From assembly GCF_963676685.1 (NCBI RefSeq), contig NC_092351.1:44568733-44632732 (forward strand): a stretch of DNA of 64,000 nucleotides, in the 5' to 3' direction. The stretch comes from Mytilus edulis. Its lineage: Eukaryota; Mollusca; Bivalvia; Mytilida; Mytilidae. Positions 1-13,800 of the stretch are shown here, in pieces. Each line of letters starts with the position of its first letter. Position 1 is the first letter of the stretch. The notes beneath the pieces were generated by a model. That model did not search any database and was not told the DNA's origin. It saw only the letters and a list, made by a program, of their open reading frames with translations. The translations under genes were made by a program, and so were the position numbers.

Positions 1-59
1 GACTTTTACAGTTTGTTTTTACGTTGTACCGACAGCTATTACACTCCACACTCGATTAT

Positions 60-190
60 GCAATTTTTAAGTAAAGACAGTATTTTAGTTGAAAAGTTGC
101 CGCCGTCAATTGACGATTTGGCTGTCGCAATTGTAGTTTTACTGGCGACGCATAGCGGGAACAGAAACACTGATATTTGCGTCCGTCAAA
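60..190. repeat. Fragment of a dispersed repeat related to the palindrome at 54986-55153
   Basis: The stretch around 125-185 (gtcgcaattgtagtttta, then ctggcgacgcatagcggg, then atatttgcg) aligns by eye with the centre of the palindrome at 55043-55106 (gtcgcaaatttac, ctggagacgcgtagcgga, tatttgcg). A 72-codon open frame across 13-231 begins at TTG and covers this repeat, so I treat it as repeat-derived and not as an exon. Basis: seen in sequence; no family name assigned. Confidence 0.5.
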
Positions 191-594
191 AAACAATTAT
201 CGTGGGCAACTCTTCAACTACAGCACTGTAATTCTGATTCTAATGAATTAAAAAAAATTGTTAATTCTTGAAAATTAAAATTCCATGAAACTTCATGGGG
301 CTGAAGTGACGTTATGTAAAAGAGCACTTGCATATGCACTGAAGGTTATTACGTTACTTCTACGATTCAGATTTGGATAAAATTTCACCAAAATGACGTT
401 TTTGAGGTAGGTGTTGTATTGTTTTCGATAATATTGTAGTAATCAAACATTTGTTGATTCAAGTATTCAGAATGGTGGGCCACTCATAAGTTAAAACATG
501 TCGACTTTGGATTTGATGGTACCTTTTAGTCTATTTAACAGAAATGTTACATTAAAAATGTATGAGAATTGTATTTAGGATTATTCATTTATAG

Positions 595-765
595 ATAAAC
601 TCACCATAGATACCAAACTTTATGTTATCATCACCAGACGCGAAAGACTCACCAGTGACGCTCGAATATAAAAACTAAAAGGCCAAAAAATTACGAAGTT
701 GGTGAGCATTGAAGACCCAAAATTCCGAAAGGTTTTGTCAAATTCACATAAGGAACCTTTTATAG
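595..765. repeat. Diverged dispersed repeat, mussel type
   Basis: Contains catagataccaaactt, then cagacgcgaaagactcacc, gtgacgctcgaat, aaaaggccaaa, and gagcattgaagaccc followed by aaaattcc. I recognise this order of motifs as a high-copy mussel interspersed repeat; the copy here is degenerate. No coding capacity is visible. Confidence 0.5.
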
Positions 766-1290
766 CATACTATACGATATATGTTTTGCTGATTGTCGAA
801 GGCTGTACAGGGACCTATAGTTGTTTTTATCCTTGCTCTGTGTTCTCTTGTGAATAGTTGTATCATTTTCAATCATATCATATCGTCTTATTTTTATAAC
901 TCAATCATATTGCAAGACCTTCATGCAAGATAAAATAGACATTAGGCCGAACGGTGACATGCAGTTGTTTTAAATTTCTGGTTATTTTGGACTCTTGTAG
1001 AGAGTTGTCTCATTGGCAATCATACCACATCTCCTTATTTTTATAGTAACGAACGGCCAAATAACTATGATAAGTTGACACACAAAAAAAAGAGAAGATA
1101 CCAGAGGGACAAAGTTTTCTTGTTTGACTTGTTTTACATTTGTCATTTCGGGGCTTATAACTGAGTACGCGGTATGGGCTTTGCTCATTGTCGAAAGCCG
1201 TGCGGTGAACTATTGTTTATGTATGTATCATTTGGTCTTTTGTGAAGAATTGTCTCATTGGCAATCACACCACATTTTCTTTTTTATATT
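765..1290. repeat. Three copies of a dispersed repeat ending in a 'ttgtctcattggcaatca' motif
   Basis: Three partial copies end near 895, 1040 and 1290. Two carry the motif ttgtctcattggcaatca followed by ccacat and a T-rich end; the first is more diverged. The copies near 780 and 1165 also share a gctnattgtcgaa block upstream. The same terminal motif occurs at 23205-23235 and 25362-25395, and in the opposite orientation at 23655, 34718 and 46696. Open frames at 982-1188 and 1124-1453 overlap these repeats and are not credible genes. Confidence 0.65.
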
Positions 1291-1303
1291 CAAACAACGT
1301 ACC

Positions 1304-1354
1304 CCATTAAAACTGGGGCCAATCTACACGTACTACATTAAAACTGGGGCCAAA
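1304..1354. repeat. Short direct repeat
   Basis: The 17-base string cattaaaactggggcca occurs at about 1304 and again at about 1338, with a diverged spacer. No other feature is seen between 1290 and 1670. Confidence 0.6.
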
Positions 1355-1673
1355 CGTAGATGCTCCTTAAGGGTAAACAGATCAAAGACAAGGCAATGTA
1401 TTACAACTTGGGCATACGTATGGTGCTACAAGAGGATTACAATTATACATTAGCAATTCCTGCGTAAAATGTATCACCCATCAGAAAGAAAGAATAACAC
1501 GACACCAAATATACATAATACAAAGAATATTTTAGATATTAAAGCAATTATGGTTCAAAAACATTACCTACAACTCATATGTTCTTTGAAATATGAATGC
1601 ACATTTTAATTATAACGTCAATTTGTTACAGTCTTTTAAAAAGCTTGTTATTTTGAAACTGTCTGCTTGCCGA

Positions 1674-1706
1674 TCGGTCGGTCGGTCGGTCGGTCGGTCG
1701 GTCGGC
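1674..1706. repeat. Tetranucleotide microsatellite (GGTC)n
   Basis: About seven uninterrupted ggtc units, preceded by gccgatc and followed by ggctgatgac. Confidence 0.95.
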
Positions 1707-1840
1707 TGATGACTTCATATTCCACAACTTTCTTTATTCAAGTTCATTTAATTGTCTATCTTTATAATTTTTCACATTTGTTTACTTTCAGTAATTTACA
1801 GATGAATGGCGAAGACGTTTCTTAGATTACTACACCCATC

Positions 1841-1856
1841 ATGTCGAACATATTGG
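1841..1856 (+). CDS. Candidate first coding exon of the mucin (start of signal peptide)
   Basis: ATG at 1841 with A at -3 opens 16 bases (M-S-N-I-L plus one base) followed by gtaaaa. Joined to the acceptor at 2501-2502 this makes a GAT codon and gives MSNILDTVWIHLVLIMSMTC, which resembles a signal peptide. A better-looking donor (gtaagt at about 1867) lies just downstream, but it has the wrong phase and would hit a stop in the next exon. Other upstream exons, or use of the ATG at 2532, remain possible. Confidence 0.35.
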
Positions 1857-4800
1857 GTAAAACATTGTAAGTAGTAAAAACAATATCTCTAAAATCGTTA
1901 ATGCCAATCTTACATTGACACCTTTCTACTATGAATTCAAGATGTCTTTGAGTGGTTTCATCATGTTTTTGGTGGCTGTCTAATAGTAAATAGAAGGCAA
2001 AGTTTTATTTAGTTTGGGGATAGGGGTTAGGTTGTTTGAAAATCATTTGTTCGAGTCTTAATTTCTTTGGAAAAAAATCAATCTCAAATGTAAAAAAATT
2101 AAATAATTAAATTGAGAATAGTTTTTTTCTTCTGAAAATTGATTTCATATTTTAATATATCTTGTATTTTTTTCCGTTAAAATTGAAAACAATAATCCGT
2201 GCCATAACCCGAACCAATAAAAAGTCGAATGGTCGACGACTTCTCTATAAATCCAAGAAAACAAACTGTGCACTCACACCGATGGTTATACTATACCATT
2301 TTCTTTTTAAAAATTATCATAATGTCCTGCCTATCCAAATTCTAATTTGATACAGTAAAAAAATAGTACAAGAGGTTTTGTCAATCATAGCATTAATTAA
2401 AAAAATGATATGATTGATTTCCAAATATAATATACATAAATAATCATTCGTTTCAAAATCATCAGCTGTTAACATAACACGTTATCAACTGGTTCATTTC
2501 AGATACAGTATGGATTCATCTCGTACTGATCATGTCGATGACGTGTAGTGTATCTACTGATACTACTACAGAATCATTCACCACAACTATAAAATACTCA
2601 ATATCGGAAGCTGCCACTACAACTGTAGAACCTACTACAACAGAAGCTGTCAATACAACTGTTGAACCTACTACAACAAGAGCTATCACTACAACTGTAG
2701 AACCTACTACAACAGAAGCTATTACTACAACTGCAGAACCTACAACAATAGAAGCTATCACTACAACTGTAGAGCCTACTACAACTGCAGAACATACTAC
2801 AACGGAAGCTGTCACTACAACTGTAGAGCCCACTACAACTGTAGAACCTACTACAACGGAAGCTGTCACTACAACTGTAGAACCTACAACAACAGAAGCT
2901 ATCACTACAACTGTAGAGCCTACTACCACAGAAGCTGTCACTACAACTGTTGAACCTACTACAACAGAAGCTGTCACTACAACTGTAGAGCCTACTACAA
3001 CAGAAGCTATCACTGCTACTGTAGATTCTACAACAACAGAAGCTATCACTACAACTGTAGAACCTGCAACAACAGACGCTGCCACTACAACTGTAGAACC
3101 TACTACAACAGAAGCTGCCTATACAACTGCAGAACCTACTACAACAAAAGCAATCACTACAACTGCTGAACCTACAACAACAGAAGCTATCACTACAACT
3201 GTTGAACCTACTACAACGGAAGCTGTCACTACAACAGTAGAACCTACAACAACAGAAGCTATCACTACAACTGTTGAACCTACTACAACAGAAGCTGTCA
3301 CTACAACAGTAGAACCTACAACAACGGAAACTGTCACTACAACTGTAGAACCTACAACAACAAAATATTTCACTACAACTGTAGGGCCTACTACAACAGA
3401 AGCTATCACTACAACTGTTGAACCTACAACAACAGAAGCTGCAACTACATCTGTAGAACCTACTACAACAGAATCTGTCACTACAACTGTAAAACCTACT
3501 ACAACAGAATCTGTCACTACAAATGTAGAACCTACTACAACAGAAGCTGTCACTACAACTGTTGAACCTACAACAACAGAAGCTTTCACTACAACTGTAG
3601 AACCTACTACAACTGTTGGACCTACTACAACAGAGCCTGTCACTACAACTGTAGAACCTACAACAACAGAAGCTATCACTACAACTTTAGAACCTACAAC
3701 AACAGAAGCTGCCACTACAACTGTAGAACCTACTACAACAGAAGCTATCACTACAACTGTTGAACCTACAACAACAGAAGCTATCACTACAACTGTTGAA
3801 CCTACTACAACGGAAGCTGTCACTACAACAGTAGAACCTACAACAACAGAAACTATCACTACAAATGTTGAGCCTACTACAACGGAAGCTGTCACTACAA
3901 CAGAAGAACCTACAACAACGGAAGCTGTCACTACAACAGTAGAACCTACAACAACAGAAGCTATCACTACAACTGTTGAGCCTACTACAACGGGAGCTGT
4001 CACTACAACAGTAGAACCTACAACAACGGAAACTGTCACTACAACTGTTGAACCTACACGAGAAGCTATCACTACAACTGTAGAACCTACAACAACAAAA
4101 GCTGCCACTACATCTGTAGAACCTACTACAACAGAATCTGTCACTACAACTGTAGAACCTTCTACAACAGAATCTGTCACTACAACTGTAGAACATACTA
4201 CAACAGAATCTGTCACTACTTCTGTTGAACCTACAACAACAGAAGCTTTCACTACAACTGTAGAACCTACTACAACTGTTAGACTAACTACAACAGAGGC
4301 TGTCACTACAACTGTAGAACCTACAACAACGGAAGCTATCACTACAACTGTTGAACCAACTACAACAGAAGCTATCACTACAACTGTTGTACCTACTACA
4401 ACAGAAGCTCTCACTACAACTGTACAGCCCACTACAACAGAAGCTATCACTACAACTGTTGAACCAACAACAACAGAAGCTGCCACTACATCTATAGAAC
4501 CTACTACAACAGAATATGTCACTACAACTGTAGAACCTACAACAACAGAATCTGTCACTACAACTGTAGAACCTACTACAACTGCTGGACCTACTACAAC
4601 AGCGGCTGTACCTACAACTGTAGAAACTACAACAACGGAAGCTATCACGACAACTGTTGAACCAACTACAACAGAAGCTGCCACTACAACTGTAGAACCT
4701 ACTACAACAGAAGCTGTCACTACAACTGTTGAACCTACAACAACAGAAGCTTTCACTACAACAGTAGAACCTACTACAACTGTAGAACCTACTACAACTG

Positions 4801-7800
4801 TTGGACCTACTACAACAGAGGCTGTCACTACAACTGTAAAACCTACAACAACGGAAGCTATCACTACAACTGTTGAACCAACTACAACAGAAACTGCCAC
4901 TTCAACTGTAGAACCTACTACAACAGAAGCTGTCACTACAACTGTTGAACCATTTACAACGGAAGCTGTCACTACAACTGTAGAACCTACTACAACAGAA
5001 GCTATTACTACAACTGTAGAATCTACAACAACAGAAGCTATCACTGCAACTGTAGAACCTACAACAACAGAAGCTGCCACTACAACTGTAGAACCTACTA
5101 CAACAGAAGCTATCACTACAACTGTAGAACATACAACAACAGAAGCTGCCACTACAACTGTAGAACCTACTACAACAGAAGCTATCACTACAACTGTTGA
5201 ACCTACAACAACAGAAGCTATCACTACAACTGTTGAACCTACAACAACGGAAGCTGTCACTACAACAGTAGAACCTGCAACAACAGAAACTATTACTACA
5301 ACTGTTGAGCCTACTACAACGGAAGCTGTCACTACAACAGTAGAACCTAAAACAACGAAAGCTGTCACTACAACAGTAGAACCTACAACAACAGAAGCTA
5401 TCACTACAACTGTTGAGCCTACTACAACGGGAGCTGTCACTACAACAGTAGAACCTACAACAACGGAAACTGTCACTACAACTGTTGAACCTACAACAAC
5501 AGAAGCTATCACTACAACTGTAGAACCTACAACAACAGAAGCTGCCACTACATCTGTAGAACCTACTACAACAGAATCTGTCTCTATTTCTGTTGAACCT
5601 ACAACAACAGAAGCTTTCACTACAACTGTAGAACCTACTACAACTATTAGACTAACTACAACAGAGGCTGTCACTACAACTGTAGAACCTACAACAACGG
5701 AAGCTATCACTTCAACTGTTGAACTAACTACATCAGAAGCAATCACTACAACTGTTGTACCTACTACAACAGAAGCTCTCACTACAACTGTAGAGCCTAC
5801 TACAACAGAAGCTGCCACTACATCTATAGAACCTACTACAACAGAATCTGTCACTACAACTGTAGAACTTACAACAACAGAATCTGTCACTACAACTGTA
5901 GAACTTACAACAACAGAATCTGTCACTACAACTGTAGAACCTAATACAACTGTTGGACCTACTACAACAGAGGCTGTCCCTACAACTGTAGAACCTACAA
6001 CAACGGAAGCTATCACGACAACTGTTGAACCAACTACAACAGAAGCTGCCACTACAACTGTAGAACCTACTACAACAGAAGCTGTCACTACAACTGTTAA
6101 ACCTACAACAACAGAAGCTTTCACTACAACAGTAGAACCTACTACAACTGTTGGACCTACTACAACAAAGGCTGTCACTACAACTGTAAAACCTACAACA
6201 ACGGAAGTTATCACTACAACTGTTGAACCAACTACAACAGAAACTGCCACTTCAACTGTAGAACCTACTACAACAGAAGCTGTCACTACAACTGTTGAAC
6301 CAACTACAACGGAAGCTGTCACTACAACTATAGAACCTACTACAACAGAAGCTATTACTACTACTGTAGAATCTACAACAACAGAAGCTATCACTACAAC
6401 TGTAGAACCTACTACAACAGAAGCTATCACTACAACTGTAGAACCTACAACAACAGAAGCTACCACTACAACTGTAGAACCTACTACAACAGAAGCTATC
6501 ACTACAACTGTAGAACCTACTACAGCAGACGCTATTACTACAACTGTAGAATCTACAACAACAGAAGCTATCACTACAACTGTAGAACCTACATCAACAG
6601 AAGCTGCCACTACAACTGTAGAACCTACTACAACAGAAGCTATCACTACAACTGTTGAACCTACAACAACAGAAACTATCACTACAACTGTTGAACCTAC
6701 TACAACGGAAGCTGTCACTACAACAGTAGAACCTACAACAACGGAAGCTGTCACTACAACAGTAGAACCTACAACAACAGAAGCTATCACTACAACTGTT
6801 GAGCCTACTACAACGGAAGCTGTCACTACAACAGTAGAACATACAACAACGGAAGCTGTCACTACAACTGTTGAATCTATAACAACAGAAGCTTTCACTT
6901 CAACTGTTGAACCTACTACAACGGAAACTGTCACTACAACAGTAGAACCTACAACAACAAAAGCTATCACTACAACTGTTGAACCTACTACAACGGAAGC
7001 TGTCACTACAACATTAGAACCTACTACAACAGAAGCTATTACTACAACTGTAGAATCTACAACAACAGAAGCTATCACTACAACTGTAGAACCTACAACA
7101 ACAGAAGCTGCCACTAAAACTGTTGAACCTACTACAACAGAAGCTGCCACTACAACTGTAATACCTACTACAACAGAAGCTGTCACTACAACTATTGAAC
7201 CTACTACAACGGAAGCTGTCACTACAACTGTAGAACCTACTACAACAGAATCTATCACTATAACTGTAGAACCTACAACAACAGAAGCTATCACTACAAC
7301 TGTAGAACCTACAACAACAGAAACTGCAACTACAACTGTTGAACCTACAACAACAGAAGCTATCACTACAACTGTAGAACCTACTACAACAGAAGCTATC
7401 ACTACAACTGTAGAACCTACTACAACAGAAGCTGTCACTACAACTGTTGAACCTACAACAACAGAAGATTTCACTACAACTGTAGAACCTACAACAACGG
7501 AAACTGTCACTTCAACTGTAGAACCTACTACAACAGAAGCTGTCACTACAACTGTTGAACCTACAACAACAGAAGATTTCACAACAACTGTAGAGCCTAC
7601 TACAACAGAAGCTATCACTACAACTGTTGAATCTACAACAACAGAATTTGTCACTACAACAGTAGAACCTACAACAAAGGAAACTGTCACTACAACTGTA
7701 GAACCTACTACAACAGAAGCTGTCACTACAACTGTTGAACCTACTACAAATGAAGCTATCACTACAACTGTTGAACCTACAACATCAGAAGCTGTCACTA

Positions 7801-10800
7801 CAACAGTAGAACCTACAACAACGGAAACTGTCACTACAACTGTAGAACCTACTACAACAGAAGCTGTCACTACAACTGTTGAACCTACAACAACAAAATA
7901 TTTCACTACAACTGTAGAGCCTACTACAACAGAAGCTATCACTACAACTGTTGAACTTACAACAACAGAAGCTGCAACTACATCTGTAGAACCTACTACA
8001 ACAGAATCTGTCACTACAACTGTAAAACCTACTACAACAGAATCTGTCACTACAAATGTAGAACCTACTACAACAGAAGCTGTCACTACAACTGTTGAAC
8101 CTACAACAACAGAAGCTTTCACTACAACTGTAGAACCTACTACAACTGTTGGACCTACTACAACAGAGGCTGTCACTACAACTGTAGAACCTACAACAAC
8201 AGAAGCTATCACTACAACTGTTGAACCAACTACAACAGAAGCTGCCACTTCAACTGTAGAACCTACTACAACAGAAGCTATCACTACAACTGTAGAACTT
8301 ACAACAACAGAAGCTATCACTACAACTTTAGAACCTACAACAACAGAAGCTGCCACTACAACTGTAGAACCTACTACAACAGAAGCTATCACTACAACTG
8401 TTGAACCTACAACAACAGAAGCTATCACTACAACTGTTGAACCTACTACAACGGAAGCTGTCACTACAACAGTAGAACCTACAACAACAGAAACTATCAC
8501 TACAACTGTTGAGCCTACTACAACGGAAGCTGTCACTACAACAGAAGAACCTACAACAACGGAAGCTGTCACTACAACAGTAGAACCTACAACAACAGAA
8601 GCTATCACTACAACTGTTGAGACTACTACAACGGGAGCTGTCACTACAACAGTAGAACCTACAACAATGGAAACTGTCACTACAACTGTTGAACCTACAA
8701 CAACAGAAGCTATCACTACAACAGAGGCTGTCACTACAACTGTAAAACCTACAACAACGGAAGCTATCACTACAACTGTTCAACCAACTACAACAGAAGC
8801 TGCCACTACAACTGTAGAACCTACTACAACAGAAGCTGTCACTACAACTGTTGAACCTACTACAACGGAAGTTGTCACTACAACTGTAGAACCTACTACA
8901 ACAGAAACTATCACTACAACTGTAGAACCTACTACAACAGAAGATTTCACTACAACTGTAGAGCCTACTACAACAGAAGCTATCACTACAACTGTTGAAC
9001 CTACAACAACAGAAGCTGCCACTACATCTGTAGAAACTACAACAACAGAAGCTATCACTACAACTGTTGAACCTACAACAACAGAAGCTGCCACTACATC
9101 TGTAGAACCTACTATAACAGAATCTGTCACTACAACTGTAGAACCTACTACAACAGAATCTGTCACTACAACTGTAGAACATACTACAACAGAAGCTGTC
9201 ACTACAACTGTAGAACCTACTACAACAGAATCAGTCACTACAACTGTAGAACCTACAATAACAGAATATGTCACTACAACTGTAGAACCTACTACAACAG
9301 AAGCTGTCACTACAACTGTTGAACCTACAACAACAGAAGCTTTCACTACAACTGTAGAACCTACTACAACTGTTGGACCTACTACAACAGAGGCTGTCAC
9401 TACAACTGTAGAACCTACAACAACGGAAGCTATCACGACAACTGTTGAACCAACTACAACAGAAGTTGCCACTACAACTGTAGAACCTACTACAACAGAA
9501 GCTGTTACTACAACTGTTGATCCTACTACAACGGAAGCTGTCACTACAACTGTAGAACCTACTACAACAGAAGCTATCACTACAACTGTAGAACCTACAA
9601 CATCACAAGCTATCAGTACAACTGTAGAACCTACAACAACAGAAGCTGCCACTACAACTGTAGAACCTACTACAACAGAAGCTTTCACTACAACTGTTGA
9701 ACCTACAACAACAGAAACTATCACTACAACTGTTGAACCTACTACAACGGAAGCTGTCACTACAACAGTAGAACCAACAACGGAAGCTGCCACTACAACA
9801 GTTGAACCTACAACAACAGAAGCTATCACTACAACTGTTGAGCCTACTACAACGGGAGCTGTCACTACAACAGTAGAACCTACAACAACGGAATCTGTCA
9901 CTACAACTGTTGAATCTATAACAACAGAAGCTTTCATTTCAACTGTTGAACCTACTACAACGGAAACTGTCACTACAACAGTAGAACCTACAACAACAAA
10001 AGCTATCACTACAACTGTTGAACCTACTACAACATTAGAACCTACAACAACAGAAGCTATCACTACAACTGTTGAACCAACTACAACAGAAGCTGTCACT
10101 ACAACAGTAGAACCTACAACAACGGAAACTGTCACTACAACTGTAGAACCTACTACAACAGAAGCTTTCACTGCAACTGTAGAACCTACTACAACTGTTG
10201 GACCTACTACAACAGAGGCTGTCACTCCAACTGTAGAACCTACAACAACGGAAGCTATCACTTTAACTGTTGAACCTACTACAACGGAAGCTGTCACTGT
10301 AACAGTAGAACATACAACAACAAAAGCTATCACTACAACTGTTGAACCTACTACAACGGAAGCTGTCACTACAACATTAGAACCTACAACAACAGAAGCT
10401 ATCACTACAACTGTTGAACCTACTACAACAATAGCTGTCACTACAACAGTAGAACTTACAACAACGGAAACTGTCACTACAACTGTAGAACCTACTACAA
10501 CAGAAGCTGTCACTACAACTGTTAAACCTACAACAACAGAAGATTTCACTACAACTGTAGAGCCTACTACAACAGAAGCTATCACTATAACTGTTGAACC
10601 TACAACAACAGAAGATGTCACTACAACAGTAGAACCTACAACAACGGAAACTGTCACTACAACTGTAGAACCTACTACAACTGTAGAACCTACTACAACA
10701 GAAGCTGTCACTACAACTATTGAACCTACAACAACAGAAGATTTCACTACAACTGTAGAGCTTACTACAACAGAAGCTATCACTACAACTGTTGAACCTA

Positions 10801-13800
10801 CAACAGCAGTAGCTGCAACTACATCTGTAGAACCTACTACAACAGAATCTGTCACTACAACTGTAGAACCTACTACAACAGAATATGTCACTACAACTGT
10901 AGAACCTACTACAACAGAAGCTGTCACTACAACTGTTGAACCTACAACAACAGAAGCTTTCACTACAACTGTAGAACCTACTACAACTGTTGGACCTACT
11001 ACAACAGAGGCTGTCACTACAACTGTAGAACCTACAACAACAGAAGCTGCCACTACATCTGTAGAAACTACAACAACAGAAGCTATCACTACAACTGTTG
11101 AACCTACAACAACAGAAGCTGCCACTACATCTGTAGAACCTACTATAACAGAATCTGTCACTACAACTGTAGAACCTACTACAACAGAATCTGTCACTAC
11201 AACTGTAGAACATACTACAACAGAAGCTGTCACTACAACTGTAGAACCTACTACAACAGAATCAGTCACTACAACTGTAGAACCTACAATAACAGAATAT
11301 GTCACTACAACTGTAGAACCTACTACAACAGAAGCTGTCACTACAACTGTTGAACCTACAACAACAGAAGCTTTCACTACAACTGTAGAACCTACTACAA
11401 CTGTTGGACCTACTACAACAGAGGCTGTCACTACAACTGTAGAACCTACAACAACGGAAGCTATCACGACAACTGTTGAACCAACTACAACAGAAGTTGC
11501 CACTACAACTGTAGAACCTACTACAACAGAAGCTGTTACTACAACTGTTGATCCTACTACAACGGAAGCTGTCACTACAACTGTAGAACCTACTACAACA
11601 GAAGCTATCACTACAACTGTAGAACCTACAACATCACAAGCTATCAGTACAACTGTAGAACCTACAACAACAGAAGCTGCCACTACAACTGTAGAACCTA
11701 CTACAACAGAAGCTTTCACTACAACTGTTGAACCTACAACAACAGAAACTATCACTACAACTGTTGAACCTACTACAACGGAAGCTGTCACTACAACAGT
11801 AGAACCAACAACGGAAGCTGTCACTACAACAGTTGAACCTACAACAACAGAAGCTATCACTACAACTGTTGAGCCTACTACAACGGGAGCTGTCACTACA
11901 ACAGTAGAACCTACAACAACGGAATCTGTCACTACAACTGTTGAATCTATAACAACAGAAGCTTTCATTTCAACTGTTGAACCTACTACAACGGAAACTG
12001 TCACTACAACAGTAGAACCTACAACAACAAAAGCTATCACTACAACTGTTGAACCTACTACAACATTAGAACCTACAACAACAGAAGCTATCACTACAAC
12101 TGTTGAACCAACTACAACAGAAGCTGTCACTACAACAGTAGAACCTACAACAACGGAAACTGTCACTACAACTGTAGAACCTACTACAACAGAAGCTTTC
12201 ACTGCAACTGTAGAACCTACTACAACTGTTGGACCTACTACAACAGAGGCTGTCACTCCAACTGTAGAACCTACAACAACGGAAGCTATCACTTTAACTG
12301 TTGAACCTACTACAACGGAAGCTGTCACTGTAACAGTAGAACATACAACAACAAAAGCTATCACTACAACTGTTGAACCTACTACAACGGAAGCTGTCAC
12401 TACAACATTAGAACCTACAACAACAGAAGCTATCACTACAACTGTTGAACCTACTACAACAATAGCTGTCACTACAACAGTAGAACTTACAACAACGGAA
12501 ACTGTCACTACAACTGTAGAACCTACTACAACAGAAGCTGTCACTACAACTGTTAAACCTACAACAACAGAAGATTTCACTACAACTGTAGAGCCTACTA
12601 CAACAGAAGCTATCACTATAACTGTTGAACCTACAACAACAGAAGATGTCACTACAACAGTAGAACCTACAACAACGGAAACTGTCACTACAACTGTAGA
12701 ACCTACTACAACTGTAGAACCTACTACAACAGAAGCTGTCACTACAACTATTGAACCTACAACAACAGAAGATTTCACTACAACTGTAGAGCTTACTACA
12801 ACAGAAGCTATCACTACAACTGTTGAACCTACAACAGCAGTAGCTGCAACTACATCTGTAGAACCTACTACAACAGAATCTGTCACTACAACTGTAGAAC
12901 CTACTACAACAGAATATGTCACTACAACTGTAGAACCTACTACAACAGAAGCTGTCACTACAACTGTTGAACCTACAACAACAGAAGCTTTCACTACAAC
13001 TGTAGAACCTACTACAACTGTTGGACCTACTACAACAGAGGCTGTCACTACAACTGTAGAACCTACAACAACAGAAGCTATCACGACAACTGTTGAACCA
13101 ATTACAACAGAAGCTGCCACTACAACTGTAGAACCTACTACAACAGAAGCTGTCACTACAACTGTTGAACCTACTACAACGGAAGCTGTCACTACAACTG
13201 TAGAACCTACTACAACAGAAGCTATCACTACAACTGTAGAACCTACAACAACAGAAGCTATCACTACAACTGTAGAACCTACAACAACAGAAGCTGCCAC
13301 TACAACTGTAGAACCTACTACAACAGAAGCTATCACTACAACTGTTGAACCTACAACCACAGAAGCTATCACTACAACAGAGGCTGTCACTACAACTGTA
13401 AAACCTACAACAACGGAAGCTATCACTACAACTATTGAACCAACTACAACAGAAGCTGCCACTACAACTGTAGAACCTACTACAACAGAAGCTGTCACTA
13501 CAACTGTTGAACCTACTACAACGGAAGTTGTCACTACAACTGTAGAACCTACTACAACAGAAACTATCACTACAACTGTAGAACCTACAACAACAGAAGC
13601 TATCACTACAACTGTAGAGCCTACTACAACAGAAGCTATCACTACAACTGTTGAACCTACAACAACAGAAGCTGCCACTACATCTGTAGAACCTACTACA
13701 ACAGAAGCTATCACTACAACTGTTGAACCTACAACAGCAGAAGCTGCCACTACATCTGTAGAACCTACTACAACAGAATCTGTCACTACAACTGTAGAAC

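Noticed and set aside
13..231. 72-codon plus-strand open frame at the window start
   Set aside because: Begins at TTG, has no homology that I recognise, and overlaps a repeat shared with 55043-55106.
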